From a bacterium (GTDB lineage Bacteria; Myxococcota_A; Bradymonadia; UBA7976; UBA1532), in NCBI GenBank assembly GCA_030427205.1, contig JAUHXC010000041.1, positions 1-64,000 of the forward strand: a DNA stretch of 64,000 nucleotides, given 5' to 3'. Position 1 is the first letter of the stretch. Each line of letters begins with the position of its first letter. The translations under genes were made by a program, and so were the position numbers. This document shows, one piece after another, positions 50,517 to 59,143 of this stretch. The notes under the pieces were generated by a model that saw nothing but the letters and a program-made list of their open reading frames with translations, did not search any database and was not told the origin of the DNA.

Positions 50517-52715
50517 ATGAACGCCGCCCGCACACATCACCTCGCCGGCCTGCTCGGGGCCCTCGTCGCCCTGAGCATCACCTTCGACGCCTCGACCGCC
50601 GCGGCGGACGGGGCCATCTTCGATCAGCTCGATCCGGGCTGGTGCCGCACCACCGACGAGCCGATCACCCTGCTGCAGAACGAGGACGCCCGCCTGGACT
50701 GGCAGGCCGACGGCAACCTGGTCATCTACGCCGCCGACGGCAGCTTCATCTGGAACAGCGGCGACTTCGGCCAGGGCTCGCAGCTGTGCTTCCAGGCCGA
50801 CGGCAACCTGGTCATCTACGACGCCAACGGCCAGTGGAAGTGGCAGAGCTACACCGTCAACGGCGACCTCTCCCGGCTGGCGCTCGACCGCTGCACGCTC
50901 GAGGTGCTCGACCCGCAGGGCAACCGCACCTGGGATTCGCGCTATCGCTGCGAGCCGATCGAGACCGCCCAGGTGCACAAGGGCTGGTGCCGCACCACCG
51001 CCGAGGCGACCACCCTGCTGCGCACCGACGACGCCTACCTGAGCTGGCAGAGCGACGGCAACCTGGCGCTGTACGACAAGCACGGCTTCCACCAGTGGAA
51101 CGCGGGCGTGCCCGGGGCCAACAACCAGCTGTGCTTCCAGAACGACGGCAACCTGGTCATCTACGACGGCAACGGTCAGGCGCGGTGGGACACCGTCAGC
51201 CAGGGCGGCTCGGGCGACCGCATGGTGCTCGACGGGTGCGACGTGAAGCTGCTCGGCGGCCCGACGATGTGGACCACCGGCTTCAGCTGCGCCGAGACGT
51301 ACCACGACGACATCGGAACCGACTGGTGCCGCGGCACCGACAAGCCGGGCACCCTGCTGCAGACCAAGGACGCGCGGCTGGTGTGGCAGAGCGACGGGCA
51401 CCTGGTCATCTACGGCCAGGACGGCAGCTACCGCTGGGGCACCCAGACCGTCGGCGCCGACAACCGCCTGTGCTTCCAGACCGACGGCAACCTGGTCATC
51501 TACGACGGCCACGGGCAGTGGCAGTGGCAGAGCGGCACCGTCGGCGGCGCCAACTCGCTGCTGGCCCTCGACAACTGCACCGTCTCGATCTCCGACGGCC
51601 CCGGCGGGCAGACGCTGTGGTCGGACGCCCCGGCCTGCCAGGGCGGCGCGGCCGTCGACCGCATCGGCCACGACGGCGGCTGGTGCCGCAAGACCTCGCA
51701 GCCGGCGACGCTGCTGCAGACGCCCTTCGCCCGCCTCGACTGGCAGAGCGACGGCAACCTGGTGCTCTACAACCAGCTCGACGGCGTCGGCAAGTGGTGG
51801 ACCGGCACCCACGGGCAGGCCGACCGGCTGTGCTATCAGGCCGACGGCAACTTCATCATCTACGACGGCGCCGGCACCGGCATCTGGCACACCGACCTGT
51901 ACAACAGCATGGGCCCGACCCTGTCGCTCGACACCTGCACCCTGCAGATCGACGGTCAGCCGTGGTCGGTGACCTACGACTGCAGCGCCGGCGCCCAGAA
52001 CACGGTCGAGGAGCACAGCGAGTCGAACTCGAACGGCAATAACTACTTCGGCATGAGCTACGACTTCCGCATCGGCTACCAGACCGGCGCCAACGGCTTC
52101 CGCCGGGCCTATGGCGAGGCGGAGATCGCCGCCAGCGTCTTCAACCGCTGGGCGACGCTGGCCGAGGCCAACGCGGCGACCCTGGCGGTCAACGGCGCGA
52201 CGAGCGGTGACGCCTCGCTCAAGCTGCTCGGCATCGCGCTGCCGGTCACCCTCGGCACCGTCGAGGGCGAGATGCTGCCGCCCATCGTGCGCGACTTCCT
52301 CGGCGGCAACCTGAACATCAAGGCCGGCCCGCTGCATGTGAAGGTGCAGGGCAGCGTCACCGGCACCTTCGGCCTGCGCGGCCAGCTGAGCCCCACGGCG
52401 AGCGGCGCCAGCGTCACCGTCACCCCCTATATCGACCTGACCGCCAACGCCTCGGGCTCGGCGAGCGCGGCCTGCGCCGGCGCCGGCCTGCACGGCTACC
52501 TCAACCTGCTCGACCTGTCGGTGCCCTTCACCGCGAGCGTCGACTTCGTGCAGCGGGCCGTCGGGCTCACCGCCGACCTGGTCGCGTCCTTCCTCAGCGG
52601 GCGGGTCTGGATCTCGTGGAGCGCCTGCCTGGCCAGCGGCACCATCAACCTCGCGCAGTGGGACGGCTTCGGGCCCTACAACGTCGACATCGTCGATACG
52701 ACCATCGGGTTCTGA
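50517..52715 (+). CDS. Secreted lectin with four bulb-type (GNA-like) domains
   Basis: Predicted 732-residue secreted protein. After a signal peptide (to about residue 30), residues 35-500 contain four repeated bulb-type mannose-binding lectin (B-lectin) domains, each opening with GWCRTT or a variant and carrying two QxDxNxxxY sugar-binding motifs (WQADGNLVIY, FQADGNLVIY, WQSDGNLALY, FQNDGNLVIY, WQSDGHLVIY, FQTDGNLVIY, WQSDGNLVLY, YQADGNFIIY). Seven of the eight keep the motif fully; one has His for Asn. The C-terminal 220 residues are a beta-rich domain of unknown type. It would bind mannose-type glycans outside the cell. A terminator follows. Confidence 0.9.
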   Translation: MNAARTHHLAGLLGALVALSITFDASTAAADGAIFDQLDPGWCRTTDEPITLLQNEDARLDWQADGNLVIYAADGSFIWNSGDFGQGSQLCFQADGNLVIYDANGQWKWQSYTVNGDLSRLALDRCTLEVLDPQGNRTWDSRYRCEPIETAQVHKGWCRTTAEATTLLRTDDAYLSWQSDGNLALYDKHGFHQWNAGVPGANNQLCFQNDGNLVIYDGNGQARWDTVSQGGSGDRMVLDGCDVKLLGGPTMWTTGFSCAETYHDDIGTDWCRGTDKPGTLLQTKDARLVWQSDGHLVIYGQDGSYRWGTQTVGADNRLCFQTDGNLVIYDGHGQWQWQSGTVGGANSLLALDNCTVSISDGPGGQTLWSDAPACQGGAAVDRIGHDGGWCRKTSQPATLLQTPFARLDWQSDGNLVLYNQLDGVGKWWTGTHGQADRLCYQADGNFIIYDGAGTGIWHTDLYNSMGPTLSLDTCTLQIDGQPWSVTYDCSAGAQNTVEEHSESNSNGNNYFGMSYDFRIGYQTGANGFRRAYGEAEIAASVFNRWATLAEANAATLAVNGATSGDASLKLLGIALPVTLGTVEGEMLPPIVRDFLGGNLNIKAGPLHVKVQGSVTGTFGLRGQLSPTASGASVTVTPYIDLTANASGSASAACAGAGLHGYLNLLDLSVPFTASVDFVQRAVGLTADLVASFLSGRVWISWSACLASGTINLAQWDGFGPYNVDIVDTTIGF

Positions 52716-52795
52716 GCCCCGCCGAGCCGCTGTGAGCCCCCGCTGAGCCCGGTGAGCCCCCGCCGAGCGCTGGGGGCCGCGCGCCGGCCCGGCGA

Positions 52796-52836
52796 CCCGC
52801 CCTCCGATTTCTCGGGGGGCGGGCGTTTTTGTTTTC
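52796..52836 (+). terminator. Rho-independent terminator after the lectin gene
   Basis: A 12-bp stem with one mismatch (CCCGCCCTCCGA at 52796-52807, TCGGGGGGCGGG at 52812-52823), loop TTTC, then TTTTTGTTTT. It ends the lectin transcript about 80 nt after the stop. Confidence 0.85.
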
Positions 52837-52936
52837 CGGTCGCGCCGCGGCGGCGGGTCTACCCAGCGAAAGCGTGCTGCGAAAGCCCACTGCGAGACTC
52901 CACTGCGAGAGTCGACGACCGCCCCGGAGGCCCCCC

Positions 52937-54616
52937 ATGACCCGCGCCCTCTTGATCGTGCTGGCCCTGGCCACCGCCGCCACCCTCTTCTTCGCCCTGC
53001 GCGACGCCGAGCCCGTCGCGGCGCCCGCCGTCGCGGCCGAGCCCGTCGCCGAGGCGGCCGTCGAGCCCGGTGCCGCGCCGGCCGCGTTCGTCGCCCCGGC
53101 CGACGGCAACACGGTCGCCCGCACCCGCTGGTCGCTGACCTACGCCTTCGACTCGCTCATCGACGGCGAGCCAGGGCCCGAGGGCCACGTCGCCGGCACC
53201 TGGATCGTCGAGCCCCTGCGCGGCGATCGGGTGGCCATCCGCCTGACCGACGTCGAGATCGCCGGCGGCGACATGCAGGGCACTGCCCTGGCTGGCGAGG
53301 TGGAGCTGGCCCACGGGCCCGACGGCGGGCCGATCGTGGGCATCGGCTTCCCTGCGGGCATGTCGCCGACGGCCCGCCGCTTCTACACCGACGCGGCGAC
53401 GCTGCTCTGGTCGAGCGCGGGCGCCGGTGAGCGCTGGCAGGCGGACGAGCAGGGGCTCGTCGGGTCGTGGACGGCGCGCTACCGCCGCGATGGACGCAGC
53501 GTCGTGCGCGAGGGGGTCGAGCTGACCGCGCTGCGCGGCGGCGGGCTGGGCGACGTGCGCTATGCCAACCGGGCCCGCTTCACCTTCGCCGACGGCGACC
53601 TGATCCGGGCGGTGGCCCATACCCACACCGAGCACGTCTGGCCCGGCGGCGGCGGCCCGCGCACCCGGGTCCGGGTCGAGCAGGCGCGGCTGGACCACGT
53701 CATGGTGCCCCGCCGCGCCGGCCGGCTGACGATCGAGCCCATCGGCGATCACGTCGACGTGGCCGCCCGGCAGGCCACGGTGGATCGCGACGTCCTGGAC
53801 GGCGCCACCGCCGGTGAGCTGCTCGCCGAGACCGACCGCGTCGCCCGCCTCGACCCCTATGACAAGGCGACGCACCGCGCCCGCAGCGCGCTGTTGCACA
53901 AGCTGGCGGCGCTGGTCCGGCTCGATCCGGCCGCGGCGGGCACCCTCGCCGACGCGGTGCGCAGCCGCCCGGACGATCTGGCGCACGCCGGGCTCTTGCT
54001 CGGCAGCCTGGGCTCGTCCCAGACCGCGGCGGGCACCGACGCCCTCGCCGGGCTGGTGGGCGACGAGGTGCTGTCGGCGGATATCCGGCGCAACGCCATC
54101 GACCACCTCGCGCTGGGCCGCGCGCCGACCGACGACGCCCTGACCGCGCTGAATACCGCGCTGGACGGCGAGCACGAGAAAGCGGCGGCGGCGGCCCTCG
54201 GCGCGCAGGCCCGCCGGCTGGAGGAGGACGATCCGCAGGGCGCGACCGCCATCGCCGAGGATCTGCTGGCCCGGCTGATCGCGGCCCCCGACGGCCCGGC
54301 GCGGGTGGCGGCGCTGCAGGCCATCGGCAACAGCGGCACGCCCCTGGCCCTGCCCTTCCTGCGCGGGGTGACCGCCTCGCCCGATCCGGCGGTGTCCGAC
54401 GCGGCGATCTACGCCCTGCGCTTCATCCCGGGCCGCGGCGCCGACGTGCTGCTCGAAGGCATGCTGCAGGTGGGCGGGCCGCGCAGCCTCTCGGCCATCC
54501 GCGCCATCGCCCACCGCGACCCGACGACCTGGCGCCCGCTGCTCGAGGCGCGCGACTTCAGCCACGATCCGCGAGCGCTCGCCTTGGCGGACCGGGTGCT
54601 GCGCGACTGGATGTGA
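52937..54616 (+). CDS. Exported HEAT-repeat protein (vitellogenin-N-like plan)
   Basis: Predicted 559-residue exported protein with an N-terminal signal or anchor (LLIVLALATAATLFFAL). Residues about 55-290 are beta-rich (RTRWSLTYAFDSLIDGE, DRVAIRLTDVEIAGG); residues 300-555 are helical repeats (RSALLHKLAALVRLDPAAAG, ARVAALQAIGNSGTPLALPF, RSLSAIRAIAHRDP) of HEAT type. The order of a beta half and a helical half resembles the lipid-binding vitellogenin N-terminal module, but this is pattern-based. GGAGG is six bases before the ATG. It shares an upstream T-rich element with the lectin gene. Confidence 0.7.
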   Translation: MTRALLIVLALATAATLFFALRDAEPVAAPAVAAEPVAEAAVEPGAAPAAFVAPADGNTVARTRWSLTYAFDSLIDGEPGPEGHVAGTWIVEPLRGDRVAIRLTDVEIAGGDMQGTALAGEVELAHGPDGGPIVGIGFPAGMSPTARRFYTDAATLLWSSAGAGERWQADEQGLVGSWTARYRRDGRSVVREGVELTALRGGGLGDVRYANRARFTFADGDLIRAVAHTHTEHVWPGGGGPRTRVRVEQARLDHVMVPRRAGRLTIEPIGDHVDVAARQATVDRDVLDGATAGELLAETDRVARLDPYDKATHRARSALLHKLAALVRLDPAAAGTLADAVRSRPDDLAHAGLLLGSLGSSQTAAGTDALAGLVGDEVLSADIRRNAIDHLALGRAPTDDALTALNTALDGEHEKAAAAALGAQARRLEEDDPQGATAIAEDLLARLIAAPDGPARVAALQAIGNSGTPLALPFLRGVTASPDPAVSDAAIYALRFIPGRGADVLLEGMLQVGGPRSLSAIRAIAHRDPTTWRPLLEARDFSHDPRALALADRVLRDWM

Positions 54617-54682
54617 GCCGATCCCCCTTGCCCTCGGCCGCCCGATCGCTACCCTGACCCGGTCGCCACGACCGAGGTCACC

Positions 54683-55879
54683 ATGAAGCACCTGCTCGCC
54701 CCGCTGCCCACCGTCGCCGCGCTCGCCGCGCTGCTCGCCGCCTGCGGCGCCAGCCCCCCGCCGACCCCCGCCCCGCCCACGCCGGCCCCCGCCGGGCCCT
54801 CGGCCACCGAGATCTCCACCGCGCTGCTCGGCTGCGACTACCAGCAGGGCGGCGCCGCCGAGGCGGTGGCGAAGCACACCCTGCCGCCGACGCCGTGCTG
54901 GACGAACAAGTACGTCGACCGCATCGACGAGAACGTGCGCTATTTCGACCTGCACGGCCTGCGCGCCGAGCACGGGCTGAGCTGGCTGCAGGCGGTCGAG
55001 CTGCAGAACCACTATCGCGACCTGATGCGCGCGACGCCCGACGGCGACCGCGCGGCGGCCTTCCAGACGGCGCTCGAGCGGGTGAAGCAGGGCGAGTTCG
55101 AGAGCAAGGTCGACCCGGAGGCGATGAAGCGGGCGAAGTTCATCGTGGTCTTCGACCTCGACGAGACCTTCTACGACCAGCGCACCGGCAGCGCCGAGTG
55201 CAACGACGCCGCCTTCGAGTATCAGAGCCGCGGCGAGACGAAGACGAAGTACGTCAAGATGGTGCCCGGCTGGCAGGCGGCGGTGGCCCGCATCGCCGAG
55301 CTGGGCGGGGTGACGGTGCTCTTCAGCGCCAACCTCGACGAGCGCACGCTGCTCAACCTGTCGAAGGTGAAGCTCGACGGGGTGCCGCTGACCGAGAGCC
55401 CCAAGATCGCGGGCATCATGACCAACAGCTTCCTCACCCAGCAGTCGACGACGGCGCCGCCGGGCAGCGCCGAGACGCCGTGGAAGGGCAAGCCGGTCTT
55501 CGAGCCGTCGAAGGATCTGCGCCACTTCGACGAGACGCTGACGAAGGTGCTGCTCGTCGACGACAACCCGCTGCGCTTCTTCCAGTTCCGCAATACGCGC
55601 ACCTTCTTCAAGTTCCACGCCGACAAGCTGTGCGGGGCGCAGGATCCCGAGCTGCGGGCGGCCTACGAGAACATGCTGCCGGCGATGATCGCCGAGGTCG
55701 AAGAGGCGGTGGCCTGGATGGACGCCGGCGAGGGGCGCGACTTCGTGACGGCCTATCTGCCCTACAGCGATCTGGGTCAGGTGGCGCACCGCTTCTTGAT
55801 GCAGACCCGCAGCTGGAGCGCCGCGCAGGCCCGGGACTACATCCGCGCCAACCCGAGCGTGGTCAGCCCCAAGTTCTGA
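54683..55879 (+). CDS. FCP1-like HAD-superfamily lipoprotein
   Basis: Predicted 398-residue lipoprotein (LLAACG, C21) with a Pro-rich spacer. The HAD nucleophile motif is DLDET (D158-x-D160) in FIVVFDLDETFYD, followed by motif II (VTVLFSANLDERT) and the late acidic motif LLVDDNPLRFF. This DLDET/DDNP pairing is that of the NLI/FCP1 group of phosphatases, which is unusual outside the cytoplasm; as a lipoprotein it would act in the periplasm or on the surface. The target is unknown. A HEAT-scaffold operon starts 93 nt downstream on the same strand. Confidence 0.75.
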   Translation: MKHLLAPLPTVAALAALLAACGASPPPTPAPPTPAPAGPSATEISTALLGCDYQQGGAAEAVAKHTLPPTPCWTNKYVDRIDENVRYFDLHGLRAEHGLSWLQAVELQNHYRDLMRATPDGDRAAAFQTALERVKQGEFESKVDPEAMKRAKFIVVFDLDETFYDQRTGSAECNDAAFEYQSRGETKTKYVKMVPGWQAAVARIAELGGVTVLFSANLDERTLLNLSKVKLDGVPLTESPKIAGIMTNSFLTQQSTTAPPGSAETPWKGKPVFEPSKDLRHFDETLTKVLLVDDNPLRFFQFRNTRTFFKFHADKLCGAQDPELRAAYENMLPAMIAEVEEAVAWMDAGEGRDFVTAYLPYSDLGQVAHRFLMQTRSWSAAQARDYIRANPSVVSPKF

Positions 55880-55906
55880 GCGTCGGGCCTGCACCGAGCG
55901 CCCGGA

Positions 55907-55935
55907 TTGCCCCTCGTTCGTCGACGGGCTAGTCT
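55907..55935 (+). promoter_or_regulatory. Sigma-70-type promoter for the HEAT scaffold operon
   Basis: TTGCCC (55907-55912) and TAGTCT (55930-55935) are 17 bp apart, with the TTG start of the scaffold gene 37 nt further. Matches are four of six for the -35 and the TAnnnT core for the -10. Confidence 0.4.
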
Positions 55936-55972
55936 GCCGGTGTAGCCTCGACAACCCGCCGGTGGAGGACCG

Positions 55973-58900
55973 TTGGCCGCACGCCCCGGAGAAGACGACG
56001 GCACGCTCAAGCGGCTGCGGGACGTGCTCAAGCGGCTGCGGGATACCGCGCCGCTCGTCGACAGCGACCCCGACGCGTTTCGTACGGGCGTCGACGAGAT
56101 CGCCAGCCGCCTGCGCGACGCGACGGGCACCGCCGGCGAGATCGAGCTGAACATCTCGACCAACCGCATCAGCTACGGCGAGGACGAGGTCTTCAAGAGC
56201 GAGGCGCGCACCAACAACCTCGCGTTCGACATCTTCCGCCAGGGCCTGCGCCGGCTGACCTTCAAGCCGGGGCTGACCGACGACGAGGTGCACGCCTTCG
56301 TGGTGGCCTTCGCCGAGAACCGCTCGGCCGATCAGATCGACGAGGACTTCGTCAGCACCCTGTGGCGCGAGTCGATGCCCAACATCGCCTACCTGGCGAT
56401 CGATGGCTTCACCGAGAAGATCTTCATGTCCGAGGAGCGCTTCCTCGGGGCGTTTCGCGGGGTCATCGACGACGTGATGCCGGGCCTCGTCGGCATGGTC
56501 GACGAGGACCCGGGCGACGACGGCGACCGCGCCCGCACGACGGTGGACGACGCGCAGGCCGCCGACACCGCCGACCTCGAGCAGCGCAAGCTGCGCAAGG
56601 CGTTGCCCGCGCTGACCGACGGCGTCATCGGCGCGATCCGGGCCGAGGGCGAGCTGATCCCGTGCACCGAGCGCACCCTGGAGTTGCTGGCCCGGGTCGC
56701 GCTCAAGCACCCCTCGCCGCTGGCCGACGACGACCTGCATCGGGTGCTGGTGCGGCTGCTGGCGGCGTGGCTCGAAGACAGCGCGTGGCAGGTCTTCGCC
56801 GACGGCCTGCGCAGCCTGCGCGGGCTGGTCGAAGACGCCGGGCGCTTCCCGCCGCCGGTCGCCGAGCGGCTGCAAGGGCTTTGGCAGACCATCGCCGGGC
56901 GCGATCTGGCCGAGCAGGTGGCCCACCACATCGACCCCGAGCAGACCGACTTCACGGCGTGGGCCCGCTGGCACTTCGCGAGCGCCAAGGCCCTCGCCGC
57001 GCCCGACCTGCTCGAGCTCATCGACGCCTGCCAGAGCCCGGCGGGCGTGGCGTGGCTCAAGGATCTGCTGCGCCGGCAGGGCACCGAGTCGCTCGATCCG
57101 TGGGCCGAGCGGCTGCGCGATCCCAACCCGGGGGTGGTGCTCGAGGTCATCGAGGTCATCGTCGGCAGCGACCTGCAGGCGCAGGCCCGGCCGCTCTTGA
57201 TGGACACGATGAAGCACCCCGCGCCCGAGGTGCGGGCGGCAGCGGCGGAGGGCCTGGCGGGGGCCTACGACATCGCGGTGCGCGAGGCGCTGCTGCCGTT
57301 CCTCAAGGACCCCTCCCCCGTCGTGCGCCGGGCGGTGGTGACGCGCTTTCTGGCGGCGGGCGATCGCTCGGTCTCGCCGTATCTCGCCTCGACCATCAAG
57401 TCCGACATGTTCCCCGGCTTCGACGAGGACGAGCAGCGGCTGTACTTCGAGACGCTGGCCCGGCTGGGCGGCGCGCGCTTCCTGGAGGTCTTCGAGCAGT
57501 CGCTGGGCCTCGAAGAGGAGTCGGGCGACCTGCTCAGCCGCTTCTTCAAGCGCGGGTCGTCGGCGCTGATCGATACCCCGACCCGCCGCGGCGCGGTCTC
57601 GGGGCTGGGCATCCTCGGCAGCCGCGAGGCGGTGGCGCTGATCCGCCGGGTGCACGGGCGGGCCGATCTGGGGCTGGCGGCCCACTGCGACGTGGTGCTG
57701 CGGCTGGCGGCCCGCGGCGAGGCGGCCGGCGAGGCCCCGGAAGACATCGCCCCGCAGAAGGCGAAGCCGCTCGAGGACGTCGGCGTCGGTCAGGGGCTGC
57801 TCGGGGCGCGGATCTTGTTCGAATCGGCGCGGCTGGCGACCCCGGGCCCGCAGCCGCCCCGCCCGGCGGGCGCGCCGGCCGATGATACGCCGCAGGCCGC
57901 CGAGCCCGGGCCGAGCGCCCCGCCGAGTTCCCTGCCGAGCGACATCACGCCGACGGCCCCGCCGATGGGCGCTGCGAGCGAAGCCCCCGCCGCCGCGCCC
58001 CCGCCGGACGCGCCGCTGACCGCGCCGCCGCCGCTGGGCGATCGACCGCTGCTCAACGCCACCGAGCGCTACCTGCCGACCGACGAGATGGCCCTCGAGA
58101 TCGACGCCGAGGCGTTCGACGGGCCGCTGACCCTCTTCGACGTGAGCGCCCGGTTGACCGGCGTCGAGCAGGCCGCCGCCCGTCGACGCCCGCCCAGCCG
58201 CGCGCCGCAGGTGCCCGATCGCATCGTCGAGCGCAAGGCCCCGCGGCGGCCGAAGCACGTCGACGTCACCGACTATGGCGACATGAGCCACAAGCCCGGC
58301 GCGCGGCTCGACGACCTGCTCGCCGAGTATCTGGGGCAAGCGGTCGAGTCGGCCGATGGCGGGGCGAAGGCCGCTGGGCCCGGGCCCGCCGGCAGGCCGA
58401 TCACCCCGCCCGCGCCGCCGCCGCCGGCCACGCCGTCGAGCGCCGACGCGATCCGCGAGCTGCTCGACCTCGACGCCACCACCCATCACGAGATCGAGGC
58501 GATCTCGAGCGGTGGCCCCGATGCGAGCGTGCTCTCGGAGACCGACCCCTCGATCGTGCCGCACTCCGCCGACGACGAGCGGCAGAGCGTCGAGGCGCTG
58601 CTCAAGGATTTCCTGGCGCTCGACGCGCCGACCGAGACCGCGTCGCTGGATGGCGATCGGCCCGACGACTCGTTCTCGGCGGCGATCGATCGCGCGCCGC
58701 CGCTCGACGACGTCGCGCCGGACGATCCACCGGCGCTGCTCGAGCTGCCGGCGTCGGCGATCATCGGCCCGGCGGATCCGGCCGCGGCCGCCCGCGAAGA
58801 GGACGAGGCGATCGAGCTCGACGAGGACGACTTCGAGATGATCGAGGACGATTTCGAGATCGTCGACGACGAGGTCGAGATCGAGGTCGAGGCCGCGGTC

Positions 58901-59140
58901 GAGGCCGCAGCCGAAGCCGGGACCCCCGCCGAGGCAGCGCCGGAGCCCGAGCCGGCGCCGGAGCCCGACCCCGTGCTCGAACCCGAGCCCGAGCCCGAGC
59001 CCGAGGCTGCGCCCGAGCCCGCCGAGGCCCCGGTTCACGCCGCGCCGGCTGCGCCCGATGACGCCGCGCCGACCGGCGATACCAACAAGGCCGTCGAAGA
59101 CCTGCTCAGGGACTTCCTCGCCTTCGACCCGGAGGGCTGA
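55973..59140 (+). CDS. Large HEAT-repeat scaffold with acidic tail
   Basis: Predicted 1055-residue cytoplasmic protein. Residues about 1-170 form a helical head with GEIELNISTNRISYGEDEVF. HEAT-like repeats occupy about 270-580 (LEVIEVIVGSDLQAQARPLL, PEVRAAAAEGLAGAYD, PSPVVRRAVVTRFLAAGDR). Residues 620-1055 are disordered and Pro/Ala/Glu/Asp-rich, with a short motif LLxDFLAxD at least twice (EALLKDFLALD, EDLLRDFLAFD at the very C-terminus) and looser relatives. The start is a TTG after GGAGG. It is the first gene of an operon with a degenerate HD-GYP protein and AlgH (3-nt gap, then a 4-nt overlap). Probably a signalling or assembly platform (inference). Confidence 0.7.
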   Translation: MAARPGEDDGTLKRLRDVLKRLRDTAPLVDSDPDAFRTGVDEIASRLRDATGTAGEIELNISTNRISYGEDEVFKSEARTNNLAFDIFRQGLRRLTFKPGLTDDEVHAFVVAFAENRSADQIDEDFVSTLWRESMPNIAYLAIDGFTEKIFMSEERFLGAFRGVIDDVMPGLVGMVDEDPGDDGDRARTTVDDAQAADTADLEQRKLRKALPALTDGVIGAIRAEGELIPCTERTLELLARVALKHPSPLADDDLHRVLVRLLAAWLEDSAWQVFADGLRSLRGLVEDAGRFPPPVAERLQGLWQTIAGRDLAEQVAHHIDPEQTDFTAWARWHFASAKALAAPDLLELIDACQSPAGVAWLKDLLRRQGTESLDPWAERLRDPNPGVVLEVIEVIVGSDLQAQARPLLMDTMKHPAPEVRAAAAEGLAGAYDIAVREALLPFLKDPSPVVRRAVVTRFLAAGDRSVSPYLASTIKSDMFPGFDEDEQRLYFETLARLGGARFLEVFEQSLGLEEESGDLLSRFFKRGSSALIDTPTRRGAVSGLGILGSREAVALIRRVHGRADLGLAAHCDVVLRLAARGEAAGEAPEDIAPQKAKPLEDVGVGQGLLGARILFESARLATPGPQPPRPAGAPADDTPQAAEPGPSAPPSSLPSDITPTAPPMGAASEAPAAAPPPDAPLTAPPPLGDRPLLNATERYLPTDEMALEIDAEAFDGPLTLFDVSARLTGVEQAAARRRPPSRAPQVPDRIVERKAPRRPKHVDVTDYGDMSHKPGARLDDLLAEYLGQAVESADGGAKAAGPGPAGRPITPPAPPPPATPSSADAIRELLDLDATTHHEIEAISSGGPDASVLSETDPSIVPHSADDERQSVEALLKDFLALDAPTETASLDGDRPDDSFSAAIDRAPPLDDVAPDDPPALLELPASAIIGPADPAAAAREEDEAIELDEDDFEMIEDDFEIVDDEVEIEVEAAVEAAAEAGTPAEAAPEPEPAPEPDPVLEPEPEPEPEAAPEPAEAPVHAAPAAPDDAAPTGDTNKAVEDLLRDFLAFDPEG

Positions 59141-59143
59141 GCG

